Assembly: GCA_028285035.1 (NCBI GenBank) | Contig: JANQQF010000099.1 | Span: 1-64,000 of the forward strand | Length of the DNA: 64,000 nt | Direction: 5' to 3' | Source: Phycisphaerae bacterium | GTDB taxonomy: Bacteria; Chloroflexota; Anaerolineae; 4572-78; J111 | The notes under the pieces: generated by a model | The model's input: the letters and a program-made list of their open reading frames with translations, nothing else | The model's database searches: none | What the model was told of the DNA's origin: nothing | Position numbers and translations under genes: made by a program | Shown: in pieces, positions 24,094-33,570 of the stretch | How the letters are laid out: each line of letters opens with the position of its first letter | Numbering within the stretch: the stretch's first letter is position 1

Positions 24094-26229
24094 TTGACGA
24101 AATTATTGTTATTTTTATTTATCCTGCTTGGCTTTGGTCTCCGTCTTTACTACGTTACTCACACCCACCCCTTCTTTGATGAATTCACCACGGTCTTAGC
24201 CACTCGCCAAATTTTACAACACGGTTGGCCCGTTCTCCCTTCCGGCCTTTTTTATGAACATGGTCTCTTGGCGACCTACTTGATTACCCCCTTTGCGGCC
24301 TTTTTTGTGAACACCCCCACGGAATTATGGCATGCAGCGGATTGGGGCTTGATGATGGCCCGTTGGCCGAGTGTGTTGCTCGGGACAATCACCATTCCGC
24401 TTGTCTACAAGGTTAGCTGTCGGGTCTTCCCCCCATCCATTGCCCCAGCAATTGGGCTTTTTGCCGCAGGATTTTTTGCCCTCAGTCCCGAAGGGATGGT
24501 CTGGGGCGGGCGAGCTCGAATGTATGCCCTGGCCACCCTCCTCGTTTTGTTGACCGTATATTGGGCCTATCGAGGCAGCGTTTACCCGGCCCCAGCCAAA
24601 TATCGCTGGGCTGCCCTATTTGCCCTGCTGGCGACTTTGCTGACTCAATTTGGGGCCTTGATGATGGGACCACCTTTGGTGATTGCGATGGTCGTAGTGG
24701 CTTGGCAATCGTGGCCGCGAAATATCACGTCGACTCCTCGAATTTGGTTTCTTCGGCCCGCTATCCTGTTTGAAGGGGTTGGTTTGGGGGCGGTTCTGGG
24801 CACGGCAATTCTTGTCAAGCGGCTGGGCCGTCCCATTGGGATGGATAACCTTACCGAAAGTAATGGTGGTGGCTTGCTTGAAACACTGATCAACACCGTG
24901 GCGTATCAGACAGCCTTTCATTTCACCATAGCTGACACCACAAAGTTCTTGGGTCGTCAATTTGGGGTGCCCCACCATTATTGGCTTAGTTTAATTGCTG
25001 TTGTGGGGAGTCTGCTTGTTTTGATTTTCTGGGTGGTAAAGAGATTTACCCCTCACCCTAGCTCTCTCCCCAAGGAGAAGGAACAGCTTGACTCCCCTTT
25101 CCCTCAGGGGGAGGGTTTGGGGGTGAGGGGTGTTTCCAAGAGTCACTTCTTCCTGTTCCTTTGGCTCATCTTCGGTCTTATCATCCTTGAGATGGTGACC
25201 CTGCTTGAACCATTCCGCCGCAATCCTCGCTACATCGTAATGTATCTACCGTTGTTTTACTTGATTGTGGGCGGTGCCATTTTTCATGTTATTCAATTTG
25301 TGAAAAACCTTCCCCCTAGCGGGGGGGACCGAGGGGGGGAGAGCTATTCGAAAAAACAACTCCCTCTTTTTGCCCTTGTTCTTCTCCTAATTTTCACCGT
25401 CCTCAGCCTGTCCGACCTGAAAATCGCTCTGCAAACACCAGAGCCAGCCTACGAAGAGGCTTTCGCCTATGTTCACAACGAGTGGCAGCCAGGGGATGCA
25501 GTCATCACGATGAATGTATCAGCCGCCGAGTTGTACCTCGATGAGGTGACAGGCTTTGCCGTGCAAAATGACGCCGATCAATTCCTGCTCAATCGAGCTG
25601 AAGCTCCAGTGGATCGTTGGCTGGGCGTGCCTTGGTTAGGGGATGACATTTCGGGGTTGAATGGATTGCTCAATCAACATGATCGCGTTTGGTTTGTGAT
25701 TGATACCATTCGCCAGCCTGTCTATTTTCGAGGCGACTGGCTGGCCTTGCAACAAAATCAAATGGAGCAGGTGTGGGCCAATGATGATGCACTGGTGTAT
25801 CGTACTCGATCGGAGCGTACACCCCTGCCTACCTCACCTCAGTCAATAGTTCAAGCAAACCTGAATGATACGATTGAACTGACAGGATATGCTTGGCAAG
25901 AGAACACAGACATTCCCACAATGGTTCTCTTTTGGCACCCGCTGAGCGATCCAAACGTCGATTACACCATGTTTCTTCACCTGCGTGACGAGGCGGGGGC
26001 GACCTTGGCTCAGCGCGATGGTCAACCATTGAATGGGGTTTATCCAACCAGTCAATGGCAACCCAATGAAACGATTATTGACCCTGTTCAGTTGCCCCAA
26101 GATGTTCCTCCCGGTGACTATCAGCTTGTCGTGGGCTTGTATGATTTGCAGACGTTGGAGCGCTTACCCGTGCAAAATGATACGTCGGGCGAAAATGCTG
26201 TTTTCCTGGGACAGGTAACTATCCGATGA
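24094..26229 (+). CDS. GT39-like (ArnT/PMT) GT-C glycosyltransferase carrying two in-frame repeats
   Basis: This 711-residue membrane protein has about 11-12 helices and a C-terminal beta-sandwich. The first extracytoplasmic loop HPFFDEFTTVLATRQ holds the catalytic Asp-Glu of GT39 and ArnT enzymes, which use polyprenyl-phosphate sugars. Residues about 590-705 form the beta-domain (ELTGYAWQ, HLRDEAGATLAQRDGQP, GDYQLVVGLYD) typical of Chloroflexota glycosyltransferases. The frame starts at TTG 24094; ATG 24086 is followed by an early stop. Two dispersed repeats are read through in frame, at 25049-25131 and 25308-25341, in loops between helices. The stop overlaps the next start in ATGA, implying translational coupling. 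Confidence 0.85.
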   Translation: MTKLLLFLFILLGFGLRLYYVTHTHPFFDEFTTVLATRQILQHGWPVLPSGLFYEHGLLATYLITPFAAFFVNTPTELWHAADWGLMMARWPSVLLGTITIPLVYKVSCRVFPPSIAPAIGLFAAGFFALSPEGMVWGGRARMYALATLLVLLTVYWAYRGSVYPAPAKYRWAALFALLATLLTQFGALMMGPPLVIAMVVVAWQSWPRNITSTPRIWFLRPAILFEGVGLGAVLGTAILVKRLGRPIGMDNLTESNGGGLLETLINTVAYQTAFHFTIADTTKFLGRQFGVPHHYWLSLIAVVGSLLVLIFWVVKRFTPHPSSLPKEKEQLDSPFPQGEGLGVRGVSKSHFFLFLWLIFGLIILEMVTLLEPFRRNPRYIVMYLPLFYLIVGGAIFHVIQFVKNLPPSGGDRGGESYSKKQLPLFALVLLLIFTVLSLSDLKIALQTPEPAYEEAFAYVHNEWQPGDAVITMNVSAAELYLDEVTGFAVQNDADQFLLNRAEAPVDRWLGVPWLGDDISGLNGLLNQHDRVWFVIDTIRQPVYFRGDWLALQQNQMEQVWANDDALVYRTRSERTPLPTSPQSIVQANLNDTIELTGYAWQENTDIPTMVLFWHPLSDPNVDYTMFLHLRDEAGATLAQRDGQPLNGVYPTSQWQPNETIIDPVQLPQDVPPGDYQLVVGLYDLQTLERLPVQNDTSGENAVFLGQVTIR
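25049..25131. repeat. Palindromic repeat inserted in frame in the GT39-like gene
   Basis: CCCCTCACCC at the left and GGGTGAGGGG at the right are exact complements; between them lie a CTCTCCCC/AAGGAGAAGG block and a CCCTCAGGGGGAGGG block. The translated peptide contains GEGLGVRG and sits between membrane helices. This composition is unlike the host gene and resembles repeats found at many loci in other bacterial genomes. Confidence 0.75.
25308..25341. repeat. Second short G-rich repeat inserted in frame in the GT39-like gene
   Basis: CCCCCTAGCGGGGG forms a near-perfect palindrome and is followed by GGACCGAGGGGGGGA. It encodes the peptide LPPSGGDRGGES in the next loop of the same membrane protein. 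As with the first repeat, the reading frame is kept. Confidence 0.65.
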
Positions 26230-28325
26230 ATAACGAACGAGACACTCAAACCCATTGGCTAGTCCAACCTCGCTTTGTAATGATCTGGCTTTTTATTGCA
26301 GCCTTGTTGCCCCGTCTACCTGGCTTGAGTCGGTTTTTAACCAGCGATGAAAACACAAACATCTTCTTTGCTGGCAGTGATGTTATTGCCGCGTTTTTGC
26401 AGGGCGATTTGCGAGGTACCTATTGGCACTTTTATCCAGGCGTGACAATGAGTTGGCTGGACGCTGTGGGGATGGTCGGACAATACGGTTTGGCTCGCTT
26501 GACCGGCCAATCAGTGCCTGCCTTTAGCGAGTACATCTACGGTGACATTCTATCGTTAGTAGTGGCTAACCGTTTGCCTTATGCTTTGCTGACTGCCGTG
26601 GCTGTCCCACTGATTTATCTTTTTATTCGCAAACTGACCAACGAAACAATTGCCATTTTTGGGGCATTATTGCTGGCCTTCGACCCTTTTTATCTGGCAC
26701 ATTCTCGTGTGGCCCACGGCGATGCCCCCGTGGCTGTTTTTATGAGCCTGTCCGCCCTGGCCTTCTACATCTTTGCCGATGATATCCGCCAACAACCTTC
26801 TAGTGGAAATCACCCTTTTTCTTCTTTGCGCTCGCGCCCCACTCGGTATCTTGCCTTTTCTGCTGTTATGGGCAGCTTGGCCGCCTTGACCAAAGCTCCA
26901 GGGCAATTTATGGCCCTCTTTGTCATCGGGATGAGTATCCTTTATGCAATTTTCGAGGCTCGCTCAATTTCATTTTCCAAATCAGACCTTCAACCAATTT
27001 TTCTGCGCTGGACGAGTGTCATCGCCGTGTGGGGATTCATTTCGTTGGCCGTTTTCATCCTGATTTGGCCCAGTATGTGGGTTGATCCCATCGGCACATT
27101 TCGCCAAATGTGGGACGAAACCTTTGGTAAGGTCAACGAAGGCCACCTCGTTTTCTTTCAGGGGCAGCCCACCCTTGACCCTGGTCCGTGGTTCTATCCC
27201 TACGTTATCCCTTTCCGTCTGACACCAATTGTGTTGATTGGCAGTCTGCTCTCGCTACTCTACCTTATTCCAACCTTGCGTCACCGTCTGGCTCCACCCG
27301 CCCACACCCGCCGCATCCAATTTGCTCTTTTCCTGTTATGGCTTTTCACCATCAGCCTACTTCTGTTCGGTAACCTCAGTCCCAAAAAACAAGATCGCTA
27401 CCTCCTCCCCCTCTTCCCCTTCCTCGACCTCATCGCCGCTATCGGCTGGCTAGGAGTCCTGCATTTTTTCGGGCAATATTTACAATCCCGATTATCAAAG
27501 CATTCACAATTGACAATTCGTAATTCACTATTCACAATTATCCTGCTTCTCCAACTTCTTCCCATCATCACCTACTACCCCTACTACCTCACCTACTTCA
27601 ACCCCCTGATGGGTGGTCCAGCGCGGGCGGCGGAAACCACGCTGGTGGGGTGGGGGGAAGGGATGGAGCAAGTGGCGGCCTACCTCAATACCAAGCCAAA
27701 CGCAGAAAATCTCTATGTCGCCTCCACCCCCTCGCAGACCTTGCTACCGTATTTCGCGGGCACGGGCGAAAATTTTTACACCAATGATATTGCCTTCCGG
27801 GCCGATTATGTGGTCTTGTACGTCGCGCAAATGCAGCGGCTGGCCCCTAGCCCAGAGATTGTCAACTACTTTAAAAATATCGAGCCAGAACACACCATCA
27901 CCATTCACGATATCCCCTACGCCAAAATTTACCCTGGTCCCAAATTTATTTTGACCGACATTCCCCCCGAGGCCACCCCGATGAATATTGGGCTGGTCGA
28001 TAAAATCCGACTGGCCGGATATTCCCTTTCTCTAAACAAGGACGCCATCACGCTATACTGGCATACCTTGGCCCCGTTAGCCGCAAATTACACCATCTCT
28101 GTACGGGCTAAAGCCGCTGATGGCAGCCAACTCAGCCAAATCGATAGCTGGCCTGTCAGCGGTCTTCTGCCCACCTCTCAATGGCGACAAGGCGATTACG
28201 TCGCCGATACGCACGCTCTACAATTGACTGACGCCAGTCAACTCGACCACATCGAGGTCGTGGTCTATGAGTTGGAAACGGGCGAAACATTAGGGCCGCC
28301 GTTGGTATTACCTGTCGACGAATAA
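26226..28325 (+). CDS. GT39-like GT-C glycosyltransferase, second copy, with in-frame heptad repeat
   Basis: This 699-residue membrane enzyme is paralogous to the preceding gene. The catalytic acidic loop reads RFLTSDENTNIFFAG; a conserved KAPGQFM and a luminal FDPFYLAHSRVAHGDAP loop follow. Residues about 585-695 are the same beta-sandwich (RLAGYSLSL, VVYELETGE). It should mannosylate or glycosylate an acceptor from a lipid-linked donor outside the membrane. The start ATG overlaps the stop of the previous gene. A heptad repeat array at 27502-27543 is translated in frame between helices as a 14-residue segment. Confidence 0.85.
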   Translation: MNNERDTQTHWLVQPRFVMIWLFIAALLPRLPGLSRFLTSDENTNIFFAGSDVIAAFLQGDLRGTYWHFYPGVTMSWLDAVGMVGQYGLARLTGQSVPAFSEYIYGDILSLVVANRLPYALLTAVAVPLIYLFIRKLTNETIAIFGALLLAFDPFYLAHSRVAHGDAPVAVFMSLSALAFYIFADDIRQQPSSGNHPFSSLRSRPTRYLAFSAVMGSLAALTKAPGQFMALFVIGMSILYAIFEARSISFSKSDLQPIFLRWTSVIAVWGFISLAVFILIWPSMWVDPIGTFRQMWDETFGKVNEGHLVFFQGQPTLDPGPWFYPYVIPFRLTPIVLIGSLLSLLYLIPTLRHRLAPPAHTRRIQFALFLLWLFTISLLLFGNLSPKKQDRYLLPLFPFLDLIAAIGWLGVLHFFGQYLQSRLSKHSQLTIRNSLFTIILLLQLLPIITYYPYYLTYFNPLMGGPARAAETTLVGWGEGMEQVAAYLNTKPNAENLYVASTPSQTLLPYFAGTGENFYTNDIAFRADYVVLYVAQMQRLAPSPEIVNYFKNIEPEHTITIHDIPYAKIYPGPKFILTDIPPEATPMNIGLVDKIRLAGYSLSLNKDAITLYWHTLAPLAANYTISVRAKAADGSQLSQIDSWPVSGLLPTSQWRQGDYVADTHALQLTDASQLDHIEVVVYELETGETLGPPLVLPVDE
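27502..27543. repeat. Heptad repeat array (family C) inside a glycosyltransferase gene
   Basis: The units ATTCACA, ATTGACA, ATTCGTA, ATTCACT, ATTCACA, ATTATCC follow with period 7. Six heptads equal 14 codons, so the host frame is preserved. The translated part is in the loop before the helix that starts TIILLLQLL. Confidence 0.8.
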
Positions 28326-28339
28326 ACCTCTCCTGCGCT

Positions 28340-28394
28340 TTGACTAACTTTACATTGAAATATCTTACGATTCTTCGTATCATATTAATCGTAA
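28340..28394 (+). promoter_or_regulatory. Candidate promoter/operator before the triplicated cluster
   Basis: TTGACT at 28340-28345 may be a -35 element. A perfect 8-base inverted repeat TTACGATT (28365-28372) and AATCGTAA (28387-28394) follows, 25 bases before the first cluster gene. No good -10 at exact spacing is seen, so this is tentative. Confidence 0.35.
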
Positions 28395-28418
28395 ATTGAT
28401 TGCCAGAAAGGGGACTTG

Positions 28419-30119
28419 ATGGAATCAACCTTTGAGCAAAAGCGCGAAGAGACACAAATCTTGTCACATCAACAGGTTCGTTGCCCAAAATGTGACACCT
28501 CAATTCCGTTGATAACCCTGAATATTCAGGGGAATGTCGTTTTTTGCCCTACTTGCTCGGCTGCAATAAGACTGATAGATCGTATTAAATTTCCCCTCTT
28601 AAAATACCCTCCTGAGACAATACCGAAAGGAATTAATTTTGAGGTAAACGGGGAACGCTTAACCTTTATCGATCAACGATCTGTTTGGAGTTTTCGTTCG
28701 TTTATTGCGACCCTGATGATTTTTTCAATTATTTTTGGGGTAGGTGCCTTTTATTTATGGGGGACAGGTTTATTTTTTCTTCCTTGTGTTTGGCTTGTTC
28801 TGGGCGTATTATTTTTCGTCCTGAATCGTTCTACCACAACAATTGAAGTGACTCCTGCCCAAGTTACAATCAAACGACCCTCTAACCTTAATCAACCTAC
28901 TCAAATCATTGGGGCTGAAGAGGTTGTTCAACTCTATGTCACTCAGCAACGGCAAGAATTCGAGGATAAGGTGTTAGAGCACTTTACAGTATGGCTACAA
29001 CGGACAGAGTATCGGCCAGGCGTGGCAGTTATTTGGGGGATTAATGATGGAGAGTTTGCCTGTTTTCTAGAGCAAGAAATTGAGCGATTTCTAGGACTGG
29101 AGGATAAGATTGTTGAGGGTCAGTATCGAGGTGAGAGCAATCAATCTCACCTGCAAAGCTGGGAGCAATTCGCCAGAGACAATAGGCTTAATTTTGTAAA
29201 AGGGAAAATCTTAGCGGGAAGCCGAGTTTGGGGGCTATATCAAAATGCCAATTTGGAACTGATTGCGAACTATATCGATAGAAACCGGACAATGCATACG
29301 ACCCGGATGAGTTTAACAGCTCAGGCTTCTTTTATTGCTTCCAATAATGTTTCTATAGATAACGTGCAAAAGGCCTTTGCTAAAGAGGGTGTTGTTAATA
29401 TCGCCCCATACCAAATGACTCGATTGGATTATGAGAAAAGACAGATTGTTTGGGAGCAACAGGCGCTTGTTGGTGAATATCAAATTTTAGATAATGCTCT
29501 AAAAACAGTCCGTCAGTGGCTACAGCTAACCCCCGAAATCATTGCTTTAGAGGGTGAGGCGATGCCCGTTTTAATCGATGTTGCGACCGCAAATTCATAC
29601 AAACACCCCTTTCGAGACTATGCTTGGACCCTGATAACCGTTATCGCCCCTGCTACACAGCGTTGGCAAGATCGTTTGGATCGATTGCTTTGTCAACGCT
29701 GTTTAACTAGGCCTACGACATACAAAACCGAAGTCAGTCTGAATCGGGTGATCTACTGCGGTTGCCGCATATGTCACCAAAGCAAAGACTTTTACGAGGC
29801 TGATCAAGTTGTTGCTGCGCTTGACCAGGAATTGAGTGACCACATTCAAGAAACTGATCAGATCCTTCGAGTCAATTGGCTTACTCATCTTGAACTATTC
29901 GATTTCAATACAGTTGAAATCCTTGATGCAACCGACGAGGAGGTTGAACGCTTTGCTGTTCAAATCGGCAATGATACTGACCCACTTCGTAAGTCAAGGT
30001 ATGGCTCAATGACTTGCCGTGTTTCAACTGATCTTAACCCAAACACACTACGAATTTTGGAACGAACCTTTGGTCAAATCGTCATTATAAATAACGAGAA
30101 CTTCACAGTTAATAATTAG
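28419..30119 (+). CDS. Zinc-ribbon / two-helix / PH-like protein, tandem copy 1
   Basis: I do not recognise a named family for this 566-residue protein. In order it has an N-terminal zinc ribbon (C22-x2-C25 and C43-x2-C46), two adjacent membrane helices (about 94-136), a PH-like beta region (TTIEVTPAQVTIKRP onward to about residue 230), a middle domain with SWEQFARDNRLNFVKGKIL, and a C-terminal Cys4 module C425-x2-C428-x20-C449-x2-C452. It ends with a conserved domain: VNWLTHLELFDF, TDEEVERFAVQIGNDTDP, NTLRILERTFGQ. ATG 28419 has AAGGGG nearby and follows a TTG that lengthens the open frame by one codon. The next copy starts three bases after this stop. Confidence 0.75.
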   Translation: MESTFEQKREETQILSHQQVRCPKCDTSIPLITLNIQGNVVFCPTCSAAIRLIDRIKFPLLKYPPETIPKGINFEVNGERLTFIDQRSVWSFRSFIATLMIFSIIFGVGAFYLWGTGLFFLPCVWLVLGVLFFVLNRSTTTIEVTPAQVTIKRPSNLNQPTQIIGAEEVVQLYVTQQRQEFEDKVLEHFTVWLQRTEYRPGVAVIWGINDGEFACFLEQEIERFLGLEDKIVEGQYRGESNQSHLQSWEQFARDNRLNFVKGKILAGSRVWGLYQNANLELIANYIDRNRTMHTTRMSLTAQASFIASNNVSIDNVQKAFAKEGVVNIAPYQMTRLDYEKRQIVWEQQALVGEYQILDNALKTVRQWLQLTPEIIALEGEAMPVLIDVATANSYKHPFRDYAWTLITVIAPATQRWQDRLDRLLCQRCLTRPTTYKTEVSLNRVIYCGCRICHQSKDFYEADQVVAALDQELSDHIQETDQILRVNWLTHLELFDFNTVEILDATDEEVERFAVQIGNDTDPLRKSRYGSMTCRVSTDLNPNTLRILERTFGQIVIINNENFTVNN

Positions 30120-30122
30120 CCT

Positions 30123-31838
30123 ATGCAACCAACTTTTGCCCAAGCACCACAATATAAAACAATTCATTGTCCAAATTGTGCCACCCCTATTCCAAAAATA
30201 TCTTTCATATCAAAAAAAGAGAGCACTCAATGCCCAACTTGTTTGGTTACATTCTACCTTGGTGACCAGACGACTGCCTCGAGGTTAGAAACTGCAATTC
30301 ATCCCATGTCTAGACATATCAAGTTAGAGGTGACCGATAATAACTTGACCCTCTCTTATAGTCGTCTGGCTTTGCATGCAAAGCAGATAGGAGCCCTTTT
30401 TTTGGGTGGTGCTCTATTTCTATTGTGTCCACTTTGTGTTGTCGCCAATGGGGAGATAGGCTGGTGGCTGTGGTTTTTTCCTCCAGCTTGGATAGCCCCT
30501 CTGCTCATAGGTTACGCTGCGACCGAACTTATCAATCGTACCATCATCGATGTTACACCAACCCAGATTACAGTTAAGAAACGCCCTTTACCGACCTGGT
30601 TTGATAAGGTCATTAGTCTTGATCACATTGAGCAGATTTATGTGCAAGAAAGTCTTAACAGAAAAACGAAGGAAAAACTAGGGAGCTATGAGCTTCGTCT
30701 GAAGCAAGTCGGGGAAAGTGAAGATAAGATACTCCTTTACCAAATAAACAATATCAGTCAAGCCTTTCTTTTTGAACAGGAGTTGGAACGATTTTTAGGG
30801 ATCACAAACAAACCTGTTCAGGGTGAACCTATTGTCAAAGAACCTCTTGAGAATTTGTCTGGATGGGAGCAATTCGCTAAAGAAAACAATCTCAACTCTT
30901 TAAGAGGAAAGACGCTAGAAACGAGTCGAGTTTGGGGTACATATCAAGATGCTAATTTAGTTTTGATTGCCTTTTACACAAAGGATGGGGAGAATCGGCT
31001 TGCCTCACGATTGACCTTGACCGCAAAGAAGCCGCTAAAACCTATGGGCAATGTTACCTTGCCACAAGTGCAGACGGCGTTTGATCAGATCGAGGAACAT
31101 GCTGTATCAGGCTTAGCTATCAATCTGAATTTTGATCGAGGCCAAATATACTGGGTCCAGCGCGATCTTCTGTTTCAGCAACCTAACCTAACCTATACAA
31201 TCGAAACCTTGCACCAATTTATGATGATGGGGCCGGATATTGTCGCCTTGGGAGGTGAACTAATGCCGACCCTGACCCAGGCTGCTGCCTTAAATCTTCA
31301 TCCACTTCGACGGTATGCCTGGACAATGATGACCCAAATCGCACCAATGACGATGAGATTACAGGATCAGATGGACCAACTATTCTGTCAGCGATGTATA
31401 ACAGCTTGTACGCAACATACAGCTAAAGCGAGTGAGATCAAACGCGTGGCTTATTTTGGCTGTCGTATTTGTCATCAAAGTAATGGTTTTTATGAAGTTA
31501 GCCAAGTGATTGCCAGACTTGATAGCGATTTTGGTGCTGAACCCCACCAGGACAACGAAACATTGCGGGTCAATTGGCTCACTCATCGTAAACTATTCGA
31601 CTTTAGTGCCGTCGAAATTGCCAAGGCTAGCGACGAAGATGTTGAGCGTTTCGCCGTTGAGATTGGTAATGACACCGACCCTCTGCGCAAACCGCACTAT
31701 GCCACAATGACCTGTAAGGTGTCAGCCGATTTAGATCCCAGCACCTTACGAATTTTAGAACGAACCTTTGGTGAAGTCATCATTATGAACGACGATGATT
31801 TCACAACCAGCAATTCACAATTCACAATTAATAATTAA
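30123..31838 (+). CDS. Zinc-ribbon / two-helix / PH-like protein, tandem copy 2
   Basis: This 571-residue protein has the same layout as its neighbours. The zinc ribbon is CPNCATPIP/CPTC, the membrane pair occupies about residues 89-140, and the beta region begins TIIDVTPTQITVKKRP. The middle domain includes GWEQFAKENNLNSLRGKTL, and the Cys4 module is C-x2-C-x21-C-x2-C with FGCRIC. The C-terminal domain reads EDVERFAVEIGNDTDP and STLRILERTFGE. The last nine residues before the stop (SNSQFTINN) come from a heptad repeat array that overlaps the stop codon. It is very likely an operon partner of copies 1 and 3. Function is not known. Confidence 0.75.
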   Translation: MQPTFAQAPQYKTIHCPNCATPIPKISFISKKESTQCPTCLVTFYLGDQTTASRLETAIHPMSRHIKLEVTDNNLTLSYSRLALHAKQIGALFLGGALFLLCPLCVVANGEIGWWLWFFPPAWIAPLLIGYAATELINRTIIDVTPTQITVKKRPLPTWFDKVISLDHIEQIYVQESLNRKTKEKLGSYELRLKQVGESEDKILLYQINNISQAFLFEQELERFLGITNKPVQGEPIVKEPLENLSGWEQFAKENNLNSLRGKTLETSRVWGTYQDANLVLIAFYTKDGENRLASRLTLTAKKPLKPMGNVTLPQVQTAFDQIEEHAVSGLAINLNFDRGQIYWVQRDLLFQQPNLTYTIETLHQFMMMGPDIVALGGELMPTLTQAAALNLHPLRRYAWTMMTQIAPMTMRLQDQMDQLFCQRCITACTQHTAKASEIKRVAYFGCRICHQSNGFYEVSQVIARLDSDFGAEPHQDNETLRVNWLTHRKLFDFSAVEIAKASDEDVERFAVEIGNDTDPLRKPHYATMTCKVSADLDPSTLRILERTFGEVIIMNDDDFTTSNSQFTINN

Positions 31839-31840
31839 TA
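31813..31840. repeat. Heptad repeat array (family C) at a gene end
   Basis: ATTCACA, ATTCACA, ATTAATA, ATTAATA occupy 28 bases with period 7. They supply the final codons and stop of tandem copy 2 and end three bases before the ATG of copy 3. Confidence 0.8.
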
Positions 31841-31843
31841 ACA

Positions 31844-33517
31844 ATGCAACCTGCTTACGAACAAACCCCACAAGAAGAATATATATTGCCAGACCCAGCG
31901 GTTTCCTGTCCGAAATGTGGCACCCTGATTCCTGAAGCCTCATTTACTTCCACGGGAGGTGTCGCCCAATGCCCTGCTTGTCCCGCCGCAGTGCGGCTCG
32001 TTGATCGGACTGAATTTCCCCTGTTGGAATATCCAGCACAGGCTTTGCCTAAGGGAATTACGCTAGAGATGACCGATCAGCGTCTGACCTTGTCCAATCG
32101 ACGGTTTAAGTGGAGTGTGATATTTCCATTGATTTTTGGGATTGGCCTTTCGATGCCATTGTTTATGGCTCTTTTTACTTGGCAGCCAGACTTGTTTTTT
32201 TTGCCTTTTGGCTGGATCGGGCTACCTTTTCTGTGTCACGCCCTAATCCGCGTTTTTAATCAAACGATCACCCAGGTTACCCCTGCCCAAATCACCATCA
32301 AGCATCGCCCATTCACAGTTTGGTTTGATAAAGTCATCGGGGTTGAGAGAATCAAGCAACTGTATGTTATCCAGGTTCGCCACAAGAATAAAAATAGTGT
32401 TTGGTATACCTATGAACTTTGGATGCAGTATGCGAAACAGGGGCGATCCAGGAGGCTGATTAGTGGGATGGTTGAGGCTGACCCAGCCTTTTTCCTTGAA
32501 CAGGAGATGGAGCGGTTCTTGGGGATCAAAGATAAGGCTGTTCGCGGGGAACATTCTACTTCAACCCCCACTGAACATCTGGAGGATTGGGAGCAGTATG
32601 CTAAAAACAATAATTTTAATTTTGTAAAAGGAAAAACACTGGAAGGGAGCCGGGTTTGGGGCGAGTATCAAGATACCGATATGGAATTAATTGCTTTTTA
32701 TGAGAATAAACGGAAGAAGGAACTCGCTACCCGTTTAACCTTGACGACGAAGACTCCGCTTAAAATCACAGAGAGCATATCCTTGAAGCGGGTCCAAGAT
32801 GCATTCGAACTGATGACAGAGAAATATGCGTTTGGGCAAGTGGTTGGGTTGGATATGGAACGTGGGCAGATGTATTGGGAACAACCAGGGGTCTTGTATC
32901 AACATCCTTATCTGTTTTATGCTGTCGAAACATTATCCCAATGGCTGAAGCTAACACCTGATATCATCGCTTTGGGCGGAGAAGTGATGCCCATCTTGAC
33001 CAAGGTTGCGGTATCAAAGAACCACCCACTTCGTAAGTACGCGTGGCAGCTTATGACTCTCATCGCCCCATCTACTCGCAATTTGCAAGATCGGGCTGAC
33101 TCACTGGTCTGTCAACGATGTATCACAGCCTGCACCTTACATAACCCAATGATCGGTGTATCTAAAGGCCTGTCTTACTATGGCTGTCGCACTTGTGATC
33201 AAAGCAAAGATTTTTATGACGTCAACACAGTCATTGCCATCCTTGATAAAGATTTCGGTGATCAACCTGTACAAGAGGGTGACACTTTGCGGGTCAATTG
33301 GCTCGTTCGTCGCACCCTGTTTGATTTTGGCACCGTGGCAATTGTCAATGCCAGTGACGAGGACATCGAACGCTTCGCCGTTCAAGTCGGCAATGACACC
33401 GACCCAGTTCGCAAACCCCTTTATAGTGCAATGACCTGTCACGTTTTGCGAAGAATTGATCCTAGCACACTACGGATTTTGAAACGAACTTTTGGGCAAG
33501 TCGTGATCGATGAGTAA
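31844..33517 (+). CDS. Zinc-ribbon / two-helix / PH-like protein, tandem copy 3
   Basis: This is the third member, with 557 residues. The zinc ribbon is CPKCGTLIP/CPAC, the membrane pair is about residues 95-145, and the beta region begins TITQVTPAQITIKHRP. The middle domain has DWEQYAKNNNFNFVKGKTL, and the Cys4 module is C-x2-C-x21-C-x2-C with YGCRTC. The C-terminal domain carries VNWLVRRTLFDF, EDIERFAVQVGNDTDP and STLRILKRTFGQ. Copies 1 and 3 are closest in the first zinc ribbon and membrane region, which suggests duplication followed by divergence. No nuclease, protease or ATPase motif is visible. The gene ends the block before a dispersed repeat at 33571. Confidence 0.75.
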   Translation: MQPAYEQTPQEEYILPDPAVSCPKCGTLIPEASFTSTGGVAQCPACPAAVRLVDRTEFPLLEYPAQALPKGITLEMTDQRLTLSNRRFKWSVIFPLIFGIGLSMPLFMALFTWQPDLFFLPFGWIGLPFLCHALIRVFNQTITQVTPAQITIKHRPFTVWFDKVIGVERIKQLYVIQVRHKNKNSVWYTYELWMQYAKQGRSRRLISGMVEADPAFFLEQEMERFLGIKDKAVRGEHSTSTPTEHLEDWEQYAKNNNFNFVKGKTLEGSRVWGEYQDTDMELIAFYENKRKKELATRLTLTTKTPLKITESISLKRVQDAFELMTEKYAFGQVVGLDMERGQMYWEQPGVLYQHPYLFYAVETLSQWLKLTPDIIALGGEVMPILTKVAVSKNHPLRKYAWQLMTLIAPSTRNLQDRADSLVCQRCITACTLHNPMIGVSKGLSYYGCRTCDQSKDFYDVNTVIAILDKDFGDQPVQEGDTLRVNWLVRRTLFDFGTVAIVNASDEDIERFAVQVGNDTDPVRKPLYSAMTCHVLRRIDPSTLRILKRTFGQVVIDE

Positions 33518-33570
33518 CAAGGAACGTTAGAGTTATTAATCGATTATGGAATTAGGGGGATTGCGGTTTT

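Noticed and set aside
25049..25341. Interpretation of the GT39-like gene as a pseudogene broken by repeats
   Set aside because: The frame is open on both sides, catalytic loop and C-terminal domain are intact, and the inserts fall in inter-helix loops.
10905..31840. Heptad arrays considered as CRISPR arrays
   Set aside because: Units are seven bases, there are no unique spacers of about 30 bases and no cas genes occur in the window.
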